Shown here: piece after piece, positions 50,107-58,982 of the stretch
How the letters are laid out: every line of letters begins with the position of its first letter
Position numbering within the stretch: the stretch's first letter is position 1
From: Pseudomonas marginalis
GTDB taxonomy: Bacteria; Pseudomonadota; Gammaproteobacteria; Pseudomonadales; Pseudomonadaceae
Assembly (NCBI RefSeq): GCF_900105325.1
Contig: NZ_FNSU01000002.1
Coordinates: 124,001 to 188,000, forward strand
DNA: 64,000 nucleotides
Reading direction: 5' to 3'
Made by a program: the position numbers and the translations under genes
The notes under the pieces: generated by a model
The model's database searches: none
Told to the model about the DNA's origin: nothing
What the model saw: the letters and a program-made list of their open reading frames with translations, nothing else

Positions 50107-51586
50107 TGCGAACGCTCCGGCCCTTGGGCTCGTAGTCGATGGTGATCTCATGGTCGAGGTGCAGCGCGACTTGGGCGGCCGGTGGCACGTACACGGCAGC
50201 AAAGGTCTCGCCATAGAGTTTGTTGATCCACTCACGGATGTCGCTGACCCCACCACTGAGAATTGAATTCAGCGCGCTATTGCCACTGCTGCTAGTGACC
50301 CCGAGCGTACTGCCGCCCGAACTGATCACGCTGCTGTTGTTCTGCTCATCCCCAAGCAAGGCGGCGACACCGGCGCCGGCGGCAGTGATCAAGCTCTGGC
50401 TGCCGAGGTACTGTTGAGCGTTTGAGCGGCGCTCACCGGCAATGCAAGGAATGCCATACGGATCGGACAGGTAACCGAGTCCGCCACGTATCTTGTCGGT
50501 GTTCGAACTCTGGACGGTGGAGGCGTTGCGGCTGGCTACTGCCTTCGGCTGAGGCACCGTGCGGATAGTGCCGTCGGTAAACACAAAGGTAATTGATTCG
50601 ACCTGTCCGCGTACGCACGACAGGGTCCAGTCGCCGGAGGCTGTACCGCTCATCACGGCCCCTGCGACATCCGGCAGGTCGATGCCGTTGGCCGTTAGGT
50701 TCTCGGGGCCGACCAGCACCTTGAAGGGGTAGGGATCATTCACGGTGCCGTCCACAGGGACTCGGCCGATCAGCGCGGTCATGGCGACCGAGCCCATCAA
50801 TGTCGCATTTTCGGGAATGGTGTAGACCGGCTTCGTACCTTCTGTACGATCACCGGATCGCGTCAGGTCACGCTCACCCTTGGTGACCTCGCGTAACTGC
50901 TTTTGGCTGCGGTCGATGGCATTGTCCTTCAAGCCCTCGAGCGAGTTGAAGGCATTAGGCAGACTCGGTGCGGAAGAGGTCTTGGTTTTACCTCGGGCTT
51001 CGGTGGAGAGAGTATCCGAGGGTTCAATCCACTGCAGCGCATCGTTGGCAGAATGCCGCCCTTCGAACTGGTCCCCATCGCCCGGCTCAAGCCCCAATCC
51101 GATGGGCATATCCTTGCCTTTGCCAGCCAGCCCCGACAACTGCTCTTGCAATTGCGTCAGCAGACCGCGAGCCTGACGACTGTCTTGTTCCGCTTTGAGG
51201 CGTGCTTCATTGGCTTGTCGGCGGCCTTCGTCTACCTGCTGGTTCACACTGCCAAGCGCCGTCTGAATACGCGAATCAACACTGTTTTCCCGCTCGCGCA
51301 GGCGGTTGTTCTCCGTCTGCAGCGAATCGTTGTGTTTCTTCAAACCGACCATATCGCTGCGCATGGCCTTCACTTGGCCTACCAAGGTGGCGACCGTGTC
51401 GCGTGGGGTATCGCCCGCAATGCCGAGCGACTTGGCTTGCTCGGCAGATAATTGAATATCGCCCTGATCAACTGTGCGCTCTGGAGAAGGGGAGCTGCCT
51501 CCCGGCACCCAGCTTTTCATGATGATCAGCACCACGCCCAGCAGTGCAGCCGGTACCAGCCATTTGAGCAAGGCGTTAGCTTTCAT
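50069..51586 (-). CDS. TraB-like conjugative protein, TIGR03752 family
   Basis: A 505-residue protein. One N-terminal membrane helix (LLKWLVPAALLGVVLIIMKS) is followed by a coiled coil (about 70-165, VKAMRSDMVGLKKHNDSLQT, ENNRLRERENS) and a periplasmic TraB/VirB10-like domain (ENATLMGSVAMTALIGRVPV). It forms part of the trans-envelope core. The start at 51586 has GGAG six bases before it and overlaps the TIGR03749 end. Confidence 0.86.
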   Translation of the reverse strand: MKANALLKWLVPAALLGVVLIIMKSWVPGGSSPSPERTVDQGDIQLSAEQAKSLGIAGDTPRDTVATLVGQVKAMRSDMVGLKKHNDSLQTENNRLRERENSVDSRIQTALGSVNQQVDEGRRQANEARLKAEQDSRQARGLLTQLQEQLSGLAGKGKDMPIGLGLEPGDGDQFEGRHSANDALQWIEPSDTLSTEARGKTKTSSAPSLPNAFNSLEGLKDNAIDRSQKQLREVTKGERDLTRSGDRTEGTKPVYTIPENATLMGSVAMTALIGRVPVDGTVNDPYPFKVLVGPENLTANGIDLPDVAGAVMSGTASGDWTLSCVRGQVESITFVFTDGTIRTVPQPKAVASRNASTVQSSNTDKIRGGLGYLSDPYGIPCIAGERRSNAQQYLGSQSLITAAGAGVAALLGDEQNNSSVISSGGSTLGVTSSSGNSALNSILSGGVSDIREWINKLYGETFAAVYVPPAAQVALHLDHEITIDYEPKGRSVRNEKNHVSLPDLD

Positions 51587-52388
51587 CTTTAGCTCCGCGC
51601 GCAACGGGCGGAAGCATCACGGCGTGTTCGAGGCCGGCACCGCGGGTGACAAGGTAGGCGATCGTGGTGTCTTCAGCGCTGCCGCCATGCCCGAGGAAAG
51701 CATGCTGGAAGGCCGCGGCGAACAGCTTGGCCTGAAGTCGACGTGGGTCGAGTTGCACCGTCTCTGAACCACGATTGCGCAATTTCACCGCCGTCACCCA
51801 GTAATCACCGAGTCGCCAGACGGCGATGGGTGTGCTGGACACGTTTTCGGTCGGCAGCAGGGTTGGCAGTTCGGTGCGCAGCTTGAGCGGGACGCGGCGT
51901 ACGCCGGGAAGGGACTCCACAGTGCGTAGCGGTGCGTACAGGCTTTGCGCGGCGTAGCGCGTCAACGCTACGGGGATCGGCGTGCGTTCCGGAATAGGCA
52001 CCATGCTAGATTCCGTATAGGTAGCCTGCACCGGAGCATTCTTGAGAATACGCACGGGCTCCAGCGGTTGATCACCAGGCGTGGCCGCGATATCCAGCAG
52101 GATGATCTCGCCCGTCGTGACCGATTGCAGTTGCAGACGGGTCGGTGCAATGGCTTCTGACGCACGCAGGTACAGCGTTCCGCCGGTAGATTGCACGCGC
52201 AGCTTGCCGGTCAGAGTTGAGGGTACGCCGACTCGAACATTCTCATCGATAAAGACCACCCGTTCCTGATTGATCACCAGCGGGACCGCGAGAGGGAGGC
52301 GTTCCCAGCGCATCAACTCGACGGCCTGCGCTGCAACTCCCCATAGCATCAGTGCAATGGTGAGCCCCAGGGTAGAAATCCGCGTCAT
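51576..52388 (-). CDS. TraK-like conjugative protein, TIGR03749 family
   Basis: A 270-residue exported protein with a cleavable signal (LTIALMLWGVAAQAVE), then a beta-rich domain (LPLAVPLVINQERVVFIDEN, SQ-type STGGTLYLRASEAIAPTRLQ). It is equivalent to TraK, an outer part of the core complex. Start and stop overlap both neighbours. Confidence 0.85.
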   Translation of the reverse strand: MTRISTLGLTIALMLWGVAAQAVELMRWERLPLAVPLVINQERVVFIDENVRVGVPSTLTGKLRVQSTGGTLYLRASEAIAPTRLQLQSVTTGEIILLDIAATPGDQPLEPVRILKNAPVQATYTESSMVPIPERTPIPVALTRYAAQSLYAPLRTVESLPGVRRVPLKLRTELPTLLPTENVSSTPIAVWRLGDYWVTAVKLRNRGSETVQLDPRRLQAKLFAAAFQHAFLGHGGSAEDTTIAYLVTRGAGLEHAVMLPPVARGAKDES

Positions 52389-53026
52389 GGCTCACCTCCA
52401 GGCAAAGCGATTTTTTGCGGCGTGCCCTGATAACAGTCCAGTGCCAGCCCCCACTTGTTGCGTTCGGGGTCCAGATCAAAACGCACCACGCGCAATGGAT
52501 AACGCACTACCACCCGTTTTACCGGTTCGGCGGCGTAATACTCATCGGCATTGAGGTCGAGGGTGACCAGCCAGCTGTCGCGGTCGAGTTGCTTGACCCT
52601 GAGTTCCGGATCCTCGCTGTAACCTCGCTCCAGGATTTCGTAGACGCCACGCACCCGCTGGCGCAGTTCGCCAGCGGCCTTGCGGTACTCGTAGTCGCCG
52701 TCGAGGAAGGCCTTGCAGGCGGGTGTCAGGTAGGACTGCAAGCCATAGATGGCGCGGCGATAATCCTGCTCGCCATCCGAGGGCCAGCGGTTGAGTTGGC
52801 CAAAGATGTAGAGGGCAAAGGCATAGACATTTTCTGAGGGAATATCCCACCACTTGCGAGTGCTGCCCGAGCGCAGGTCCGGTGGTACATGCACGGTCAG
52901 ATCGGTCGGCGCCGAGCGCCAGCCATACCAGAGTCCGGCACAGACAAGAGCGAGGATCACTACCGCCAGGCGCAGGCTGAAGATGTGGGCCTGCTGAGCA
53001 TCCACCTTGTTCCGAAAACGACTCAT
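52385..53026 (-). CDS. TraE-like conjugative protein, TIGR03746 (DUF2895) family
   Basis: A 213-residue inner-membrane protein with a single N-terminal helix (SLRLAVVILALVCAGLWYGW) and a VirB8-like periplasmic domain (NVYAFALYIFGQLNRWPSDG, YRRAIYGLQSYLTPACKAFL). The start at 53026 overlaps the previous stop as ATGA, so a longer frame by three residues is not used. Confidence 0.86.
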   Translation of the reverse strand: MSRFRNKVDAQQAHIFSLRLAVVILALVCAGLWYGWRSAPTDLTVHVPPDLRSGSTRKWWDIPSENVYAFALYIFGQLNRWPSDGEQDYRRAIYGLQSYLTPACKAFLDGDYEYRKAAGELRQRVRGVYEILERGYSEDPELRVKQLDRDSWLVTLDLNADEYYAAEPVKRVVVRYPLRVVRFDLDPERNKWGLALDCYQGTPQKIALPGGEP

Positions 53027-53436
53027 GACTGCCACCGGGACAGGGCAGGGCGCAGTCGACGCGAACGGCGAACCGTCCAGGCGCTGGAGTGAAGGATCAA
53101 AGTCCCTCGACCCAGGCGCCAGCGGCTAGCCAGTACCCATTCGAGCTTGCGGTACAACCAGGTCTCGGGGCGAGCCCGTTTGGCCCGACGCAGTAGTGTG
53201 CCACCGGCAAATAACACTACCGCCATACCTGCGATCATGCTGGTCGGCGCCACGGCAATGGAGGCGGTGGCGATCGCCAGAGGAACGCCTAGCAGCAGGC
53301 CAATGACAGCGCCGGTGCCGAGCGCTACCCACATCTCATCATTGGTTAAACCGCGCAATACGGTAGGATCGCGATTGAGTCGCTCTGGCAGAAAGACCAA
53401 GGTACCGTCAGCCAGACGTTCGATAGTGTCGTTCAT
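53023..53436 (-). CDS. conjugative element membrane protein, TIGR03750 family
   Basis: A 137-residue protein. A conserved N-terminal motif (LPERLNRDPTVLRGLTNDEM) is followed by a TraL-like hydrophobic hairpin (IGLLLGVPLAIATASIAVAP, MIAGMAVVLFAGGTLL) and a basic C-terminus. It belongs to the T4SS inner-membrane complex. Confidence 0.85.
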   Translation of the reverse strand: MNDTIERLADGTLVFLPERLNRDPTVLRGLTNDEMWVALGTGAVIGLLLGVPLAIATASIAVAPTSMIAGMAVVLFAGGTLLRRAKRARPETWLYRKLEWVLASRWRLGRGTLILHSSAWTVRRSRRLRPALSRWQS

Positions 53437-53443
53437 TCCGACC

Positions 53444-53815
53444 TCACAGAATTGCGGCAGCCTTGGTCAAGAACCAGATGATGATCACCACCAACAGGGC
53501 GCCAATACCGACCACTGCACCCAAGTCCTTCCAGGTCTTACGCTGGTTTTGCACGTCGGCGTACACGGTCAACGAGTGCCAGGCCACCCCCAAGAAAGCC
53601 AGCAGTGCGATCAGCAGACCGAGCAGGATGCCGCCGTCGTAGGCGTAGTTTTTGATCGTCTCGATCAACCCGGAGCCTTCGCCTCGCGAGGGAGCTTCCA
53701 TGGTCGGTAGTTCGGCAAAAGCCAAACTTGGACCGAGAACCAGCAGCAGACCGATCAAGCGTTGGCTCGCACGATCACGCAGATTGTTTTTCAGGGGGAC
53801 AAGGCACTTGAGCAT
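53444..53815 (-). CDS. conjugative element membrane protein, TIGR03745 family (pilin-like)
   Basis: A 123-residue protein with a signal sequence (IGLLLVLGPSLAFAELPTME) and two membrane helices (ILLGLLIALLAFLGVAWHSL, VVGIGALLVVIIIWFL). This is the layout of VirB2/TraA-like pilins in this T4SS class. The ATG at 53815 with AGGAGA upstream is chosen over a longer frame. Confidence 0.85.
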   Translation of the reverse strand: MLKCLVPLKNNLRDRASQRLIGLLLVLGPSLAFAELPTMEAPSRGEGSGLIETIKNYAYDGGILLGLLIALLAFLGVAWHSLTVYADVQNQRKTWKDLGAVVGIGALLVVIIIWFLTKAAAIL

Positions 53816-53832
53816 GGCGGCGATCTCCTGGT

Positions 53833-54072
53833 TTAGGAAAGGGTGAAGAACATCAGAACCAACAGCGCGAGCAACACGCGTGCAGTGCTGCCACCGAAGG
53901 CGCCGAAGCGCACACTGCCTGTCGCCCATCCCCGGTAAGCCGTCCACATCACCCAGGCACACCACAGCAAAGCCAGAACGAGGACCATGGAAAGCCACAG
54001 CGTCGAACTGCTCTGCGCGGAGAAACCGGAGGCGTTTTGGAACGCTGAAATCTGGGCGTCAGTCATGCTCAT
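53833..54072 (-). CDS. conjugative element membrane protein, TIGR03758 family
   Basis: A 79-residue protein with two hydrophobic segments (LSMVLVLALLWCAWVMWTAY, VLLALLVLMFFTLS) and the conserved N-terminal Gln/Ser-rich stretch. It lies between the RAQPRD and TIGR03745 genes, the canonical place. Confidence 0.85.
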   Translation of the reverse strand: MSMTDAQISAFQNASGFSAQSSSTLWLSMVLVLALLWCAWVMWTAYRGWATGSVRFGAFGGSTARVLLALLVLMFFTLS

Positions 54073-54401
54073 GGCGAAGAATCCCCAGACGGAGTATCGA
54101 GGCGATAATCGCCAACCAATTCACTGGGATCACGGGGCTGGGCGCGAGAGGGAGACAGATAGTCCTGCACGCCTTGACGAATGCGTCGGATGTCTCGATG
54201 CAGGCGGGGATAATCGAAGCGATAGTGATCGTCGGATTCGGGCGTGTTGACTGTCTTGGCTCGTGTCGCAAGGTGTTCGATAATGTTGAGTTGCTGCTGG
54301 ACTAGACTGAGCTGATCCTGCTCATAACCCGAGGCAGCATAGCTGCTGCCATCAACGATAGTCAGCGAGAGCAGTAAGCAGCGAAGGATGGTAGTTGGCA
54401 T
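54069..54401 (-). CDS. RAQPRD family conjugative element protein
   Basis: A 110-residue exported protein with a signal sequence (LLLSLTIVDGSSYAASGYEQ) and the family signature SRAQPRDPSELVGDYR near residue 90. It is the first gene of the transfer operon as preserved here. In related elements TIGR03747, TraD and pilus/lytic transglycosylase genes precede it, and none is present. Confidence 0.88.
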   Translation of the reverse strand: MPTTILRCLLLSLTIVDGSSYAASGYEQDQLSLVQQQLNIIEHLATRAKTVNTPESDDHYRFDYPRLHRDIRRIRQGVQDYLSPSRAQPRDPSELVGDYRLDTPSGDSSP

Positions 54402-54975
54402 GATACTGGCCCATAGGGATCTGGGTGCAGAATCAAGTCTGGGGGCAAATTATTCAGTGAGAAAGCCGAGGTCTGATGAATCGCTTTATCTGGGATGGGC
54501 TGAGGAGGGCAAAGAAGGAGATGACAGCGTGTCTCGCAACGGCCGAGAAGGATCGCCTCCCGAAACGCCGCGATTTGGTGTCCGCGATTGTGCAAGAACG
54601 ATTCGGTCTTGCGAACTTGAGCAATTCCGATGCCGACTTCTTGAGAAGCTCAATCGGCTTATCTATATGTATGCCGCTGGGGCGACTCTCTTTGAGCAAA
54701 CATTGGGTTTTCCTTGTCGCGAACAAGAGAAAAGCCCGAGGTTAATCAAAGGTCGCGACGTCTGTTTGACTGTGGCTGCCGGTGGCGATGTCTGTGGCTG
54801 CCAGCGCGGTTTCAAGCGTGGGTGTGCGCCTGGAGCATTGCCTATGGAAAGTACAATGTTGGCTCTGGAAGATGCATTTTCCAGCGCGATTGCTCGCCGC
54901 ATACTGGCCCTGCATCCGGCGCCGTTTCTCGAATCGGGGAGGCGACCGGACATCCAATAATAAGCAGGGCCATCC
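54402..54975. other. junction region between transfer module and hpa cluster
   Basis: About 570 bp with one weak plus frame at 54476-54745 (MNRFIWDGLRRAKKEMTACL, then RLPKRRDLVSAIVQERFGLA), which may be a small protein or a gene fragment of unknown family. No attachment-site copy, inverted repeat or insertion sequence is visible. This is where expected upstream transfer genes are missing. Confidence 0.35.
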
Positions 54976-56145
54976 ATGAAAAAGCCTAACCCGCTCCTCG
55001 AAGACCTCAAGTCGATTCTGCCGACCATCGCGGCCAATGCCTTCCAAGCCGAACAGGACCGCAAGGTCCCTGACGAAAACATCGCGCGGCTCAAAAGCAT
55101 CGGCATGCACCGTGCTTTTCAGCCGAAGAAGTTCGGCGGCATGGAAATATCACTGCCACAATTTGCCGACTGCATTGCCTTGCTCGCAGGCTCCTGTGCC
55201 AGTACCGCTTGGGCCATGAGCCTGCTATGCACTCACAGCCATCAACTGGCGCTGTTCTCGGCCAAATTGCAGCAGGAAGTCTGGGGTGATGACCCGGATG
55301 CCACGGCCAGCAGCAGCATCGCGCCGTTTGGCCGCACCGAAGAGACCAACGGCGGCGTGCTGTTCAGTGGTGAAATGGGCTGGAGCAGTGGCTGCGATCA
55401 CGCGGAGTGGGCGATTGTCGGTTTCCGCCGCAAAAACGCCGAGGGCACTCAGGATTATTGCTTCGCGGTCCTGCCGCGCAGCGACTATCAGATCCGTGAC
55501 GACTGGTTCGCCGCCGGCATGAAGGGCAGCGGAACTAAAACATTGATCATCGACAATGTGCTGGTTCCTGAACACCGCATTCAGAAAGCAAAAGACATGA
55601 TGGAAGGCAAGTCTGCCGGCTTCGGTCTGTACCCGGACAGCAAGATTTTCTACTCGCCATATCGTCCTTATTTCGCCAGCGGTTTCTCGACGGTGAGCCT
55701 GGGGGTGGCCGAACGGATGCTTGAAGTGTTCCGCGAAAAAACCAAAACCCGTGTGCGGGCCTATACCGGCGCGGCAGTCGGTGCCGCGACCCCGGCATTG
55801 ATGCGACTTGCCGAGTCGACCCATCAGGTGGCGGCCGCCCGAGCCTTTCTGGAAAAGACCTGGCAGGAACACGCCGAACACAGTGAGCAACAGCGCTACC
55901 CAAGCCGCGAAACCCTGGCGTTCTGGCGCACCAACCAGGCATACGCGACCAAGATGTGCATCCAGGCTGTGGACCGTTTATTCGAGGCTGCCGGTGGCAA
56001 CGCCTGGTTCGAGCACAACGAGATGCAGCGTCTGTTCCGCGATTCGCATATGACCGGCGCTCACGCCTATACCGACTACGACGTCTGCGCGCAGATTCTT
56101 GGGCGCGAGTTAATGGGGCTGGAACCCGATCCGAGCATGATCTGA
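54976..56145 (+). CDS. p-hydroxyphenylacetate 3-hydroxylase, oxygenase component (C2-type)
   Basis: A 389-residue flavin-dependent monooxygenase of the acyl-CoA-dehydrogenase fold (group D). It uses reduced flavin supplied by the reductase encoded next to hydroxylate 4-hydroxyphenylacetate to homoprotocatechuate. Visible segments are KKFGGMEISLPQFADCIALL, GSCASTAWAMSLL, FSGEMGWSSGCDHAEWAIVG, GMKGSGTKTLIIDNV and a C-terminal EAAGGNAWFEHNEMQRLFRD. The match is to the Acinetobacter baumannii C2 type, not to the E. coli HpaB type. The ATG is preceded by AGGGC. It pairs with the C1-like reductase 67 bp downstream. Confidence 0.85.
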   Translation: MKKPNPLLEDLKSILPTIAANAFQAEQDRKVPDENIARLKSIGMHRAFQPKKFGGMEISLPQFADCIALLAGSCASTAWAMSLLCTHSHQLALFSAKLQQEVWGDDPDATASSSIAPFGRTEETNGGVLFSGEMGWSSGCDHAEWAIVGFRRKNAEGTQDYCFAVLPRSDYQIRDDWFAAGMKGSGTKTLIIDNVLVPEHRIQKAKDMMEGKSAGFGLYPDSKIFYSPYRPYFASGFSTVSLGVAERMLEVFREKTKTRVRAYTGAAVGAATPALMRLAESTHQVAAARAFLEKTWQEHAEHSEQQRYPSRETLAFWRTNQAYATKMCIQAVDRLFEAAGGNAWFEHNEMQRLFRDSHMTGAHAYTDYDVCAQILGRELMGLEPDPSMI

Positions 56146-56212
56146 GCCGAACGCTCAAAAGTACCCATAACAATAATCAGGGCTGCTCCTGGCAGCAGTC
56201 CGGGAGTCTTGC

Positions 56213-57169
56213 ATGTCTGAGAACAGCGCTTGCGCCGCCATTGAAACGACGTTCGACCCACGGGCCTTTCGTCGGGCCCTGGGCAATTTCGCCACCGGGG
56301 TGACCGTGGTCACTGCCGCCACCGCTTCAGGCCGCAAGGTCGGAGTCACGGCCAACAGCTTCAACTCGGTATCCCTTGATCCGCCGTTGGTGCTGTGGAG
56401 CATCGACAAACGCTCCAACAGCCACGAGGTGTTCGAGCAGGCTAGCCATTTTGCGGTTAACGTACTGGCGGCGGACCAGATCGACCTTTCAAACAATTTC
56501 GCCCGGCCCAAGGACGATCGCTTCGCCGAGATCGAGTTCGAACAGGGCGAGGGCGGCGCACCGGTATTCGCCGATTGCTCGGCACGTTTTCACTGCGAAA
56601 AATACGAGCAGGTGGATGGTGGAGATCACTGGATCATGATCGGTAAGGTCGTGGCTTTCGACGATTTCGGACGCTCGCCGCTGCTCTATCATCAGGGCGC
56701 CTATTCCATGGTCCTTCCCCATACCCGCATGACCAAACGTGACGTAAGCCAACCGCCGAGCAGCCATTTCCAGGGACGCCTGAGCCACAACCTGTATTAC
56801 CTGATGACTCAGGCAGTACGGGCCTATCAGGCCAGCTATCAGCCTCGGCAATTGTCCACCGGCCTGCGCACCAGCGAGGCGCGGATGCTGATGGTGCTCG
56901 AGAATGACGCCGGCCTGAGCGTGAACGAGTTGCTGCGGGAGGTGGCGATGCCGGTCCGGGAAATCGACGAAGCCGTGGCCAATCTCAAGCGCAAAGGCTT
57001 GGTTTACGATGTTGACAGCCGGGTGCGTCTGACGGCTGCGGGGATCGAACAGACCGAAGAGCTATGGGCAATTGCCCGGGAGCAGCAGGACAAGGTATTC
57101 GCCGATTTTAGCGACGAACAGATCGGCACCTTTAAGACGGTGTTAAAACAACTTATCAGCCATTGCTGA
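56213..57169 (+). CDS. p-hydroxyphenylacetate 3-hydroxylase, reductase component (C1-type, MarR fusion)
   Basis: A 318-residue protein. Residues 15-175 are a flavin reductase domain (FRRALGNFATGVTVVTAATA, GVTANSFNSVSLDPPLVLWS, HFAVNVLAADQ). Residues 180-315 are a MarR-like domain (LSTGLRTSEARMLMVLENDA, LSVNELLREV, LKRKGLVYD, VRLTAAG). This fusion is the hallmark of the Acinetobacter C1 reductase, in which substrate binding to the C-terminal domain speeds NADH-FMN reduction. It supplies reduced FMN to the upstream oxygenase. A strong terminator follows. Confidence 0.88.
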   Translation: MSENSACAAIETTFDPRAFRRALGNFATGVTVVTAATASGRKVGVTANSFNSVSLDPPLVLWSIDKRSNSHEVFEQASHFAVNVLAADQIDLSNNFARPKDDRFAEIEFEQGEGGAPVFADCSARFHCEKYEQVDGGDHWIMIGKVVAFDDFGRSPLLYHQGAYSMVLPHTRMTKRDVSQPPSSHFQGRLSHNLYYLMTQAVRAYQASYQPRQLSTGLRTSEARMLMVLENDAGLSVNELLREVAMPVREIDEAVANLKRKGLVYDVDSRVRLTAAGIEQTEELWAIAREQQDKVFADFSDEQIGTFKTVLKQLISHC

Positions 57170-57186
57170 TCAGCCATCGATTCTTT

Positions 57187-57212
57187 ACGGCGCCCCAGGG
57201 CGCCGTTTTTTG
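57187..57212 (+). terminator. intrinsic terminator after hydroxylase operon
   Basis: ACGGCGCC-CCAG-GGCGCCGT followed by six T, 18 bases after the reductase stop. Confidence 0.9.
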
Positions 57213-57234
57213 TTTCTGGCCAGCAATTAGCACC

Positions 57235-57548
57235 TGCAAGGTGGACGCGCCGACGACATCCCCAAAGTCAAAGGCGCAATTCGCCAGTTGGGTATCCCCA
57301 GGGTGGCGGAACGCCTGATCCAGCAGGCACTGCTACAACAACTCGTCGTTACCTCGAATAGGGGATGATATCGGGCGAGATCACCTGCCGACGGCCTGCT
57401 CTCGTCGCTGCTGCCGAACATCCTGGTCAACGAACTCTACCGCGAACTGAAAAGGCAGGGCCATCGTTTCGCGCGCTATGCCGATAACGCGAACATTTAC
57501 ATGCGTAGCCAACGGGCAAGTGACAGAGAAATAGTGGAAATTCATTAA
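57235..57548 (+). pseudogene. group II intron reverse transcriptase (LtrA-like) remnant
   Basis: Two separated fragments of a group II intron RT survive. IPKVKGAIRQLGIPRVAERL, then IQQALLQQL, ends in a stop. After a deletion, LLSSLLPNILVNELYRELKR and GHRFARYADNANIYMRSQRA follow. The catalytic YADD has become YADN and most of the protein is missing. It lies between the hydroxylase operon and hpaR. Confidence 0.8.
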
Positions 57549-57705
57549 AGGCCTCGGCGCCGACGATGTCTTGATTCTCGATGCCGGTATTTTGATTCAG
57601 CGCGCCAGAGCCTTCGCCAGCCACACAAGTTATAGCGTGTGGCGTGTGGGATAGTGGTAGAGTTTCATTAAATTATTAACTAAATCAATCGCGATTCTGA
57701 CTCCC

Positions 57706-58131
57706 ATGCGCAAACCTCGACAATCCCTGACGTTGTCACTGTTGCAAGCCCGTGAAGCAGCTATGAGTTTTTTTCGCCCTTCGCTCAACCAGCACGGTCT
57801 GACTGAACAGCAATGGCGGGTTATCCGCATCCTTAGTCAACACGACGAGCTGGAGATTTACCAATTGGCGGAGCTGGCCTGCATTCTCAGACCGAGCATG
57901 ACCGGCGTGCTGGTGCGTATGGAGGCGGCGGGCCTGGTGCACCGGCGCAAAGCCGAGCAGGATCAGCGGCGGGTGCTCGTGACCTTGGCCGAAAAGGGCA
58001 AGGCCAGCTTTAAGTCCATGAGCCAGTGCATGGAAGAGAACTATCAGCGATTGCAGGCGCAGTTAGGCGCCGAGAAATTGCAGACGTTGCTCGGGCTGCT
58101 TGATGAGTTGAAGACCATTAAGTGCCTGTAG
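57706..58131 (+). CDS. hpaR: HpaR, MarR-family regulator of homoprotocatechuate degradation
   Basis: A 141-residue MarR protein (FRPSLNQHGLTEQQWRVIRI, LELAELACILRPSMTGVLVR with ME-A-A-GLVHRRKAEQDQRR wing). In E. coli W HpaR represses the meta-cleavage operon until a pathway intermediate binds. It is convergent with hpaI here, and neighbouring catabolic genes support the assignment. Confidence 0.88.
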   Translation: MRKPRQSLTLSLLQAREAAMSFFRPSLNQHGLTEQQWRVIRILSQHDELEIYQLAELACILRPSMTGVLVRMEAAGLVHRRKAEQDQRRVLVTLAEKGKASFKSMSQCMEENYQRLQAQLGAEKLQTLLGLLDELKTIKCL

Positions 58132-58153
58132 GCGCCAAATCATCTCGGCGCCT
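58130..58153. terminator. bidirectional hairpin between hpaR and hpaI
   Basis: AGGCGCC pairs with GGCGCCT over a ten-base loop in the 32-bp gap between two convergent genes. T tracts are weak. Confidence 0.55.
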
Positions 58154-58163
58154 GCAAGAAAGG

Positions 58164-58964
58164 TCAGTACACACCGCCGGAGCTGGTGGGGGGCGGTACA
58201 TCCTTGAAGGTCGCGGCGAGGGTTTTCAGACCGCGCATTAACACGCTTGTGTCGACCCCGACTGCAACGAACGCGGCGCCCAACTCAATGTAACGCCGGG
58301 CCAGTTTTTCGTCGGCACTGAGAATACCTGCAGCTTTGCCGGCCTGCTGAATACGCACGATGGCGTCCTCGATAGCGGCCTGCACCTCCGGATGTTCGGG
58401 ATTACCCCGATGGCCCATGGACGCACTTAAATCCGCCGGGCCGATAAATACGCCATCGACACCCTCGACCGCCGTAATGGCCTCCAGGTTGGCCAGGCCT
58501 TCGCGATTCTCGATCTGCACCAGCAGACACATTTGCTCATCAGCTTTGTCGAGGTAACCGTGAATACTGTTCCAGCGCGATGCGCGTGCCAGTGCACTGC
58601 CTACACCGCGTATGCCTTGAGGTGGATAGTGAATTGCGTGCACTAGCTCCCGTGCTTGCTGCGCAGTTTCGACCATTGGAATCAACAGGGTTTGGGCGCC
58701 GATATCCAAAACCTGTTTGATCAATGCAGTATCACCGACCACTGGACGGATGATCGCCTGGCCGGCGTAGGGTGCGATGGCTTGCAGTTGGCTGAGCATG
58801 CCGCGTATGTCATTGGGCGCGTGCTCTCCGTCGATCAGCAACCAGTCGAAACCGGCATTCGCTGCCAGCTCGGCACAGTAGGCATCGGCGAGGCCGAGCC
58901 AGAGGCCGATCTGCGTTTCGCCGTTTTTCAGGCGTTGCTTGAAACGGTTGATGGGCATGTCCAT
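58164..58964 (-). CDS. hpaI: HpaI, 4-hydroxy-2-oxo-heptane-1,7-dioate aldolase
   Basis: A 266-residue class II HpcH/HpaI aldolase, the last step of the pathway, giving pyruvate and succinate semialdehyde. Conserved segments are IGLWLGLADAYCAELAANAG, FDWLLIDGEHAPND, PMVETAQQARELVHAI, GVFIGPADLSASMGH and AAFVAVGVDTSVLMRGLK. Metal ligands Glu and Asp of the family lie in VQIENREG and GPADLS. GGAGG lies eight bases before the start. It is the last gene of the minus-strand operon. Confidence 0.94.
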   Translation of the reverse strand: MDMPINRFKQRLKNGETQIGLWLGLADAYCAELAANAGFDWLLIDGEHAPNDIRGMLSQLQAIAPYAGQAIIRPVVGDTALIKQVLDIGAQTLLIPMVETAQQARELVHAIHYPPQGIRGVGSALARASRWNSIHGYLDKADEQMCLLVQIENREGLANLEAITAVEGVDGVFIGPADLSASMGHRGNPEHPEVQAAIEDAIVRIQQAGKAAGILSADEKLARRYIELGAAFVAVGVDTSVLMRGLKTLAATFKDVPPPTSSGGVY

Positions 58965-58982
58965 GAAAAAGTCCTCCAGGGA

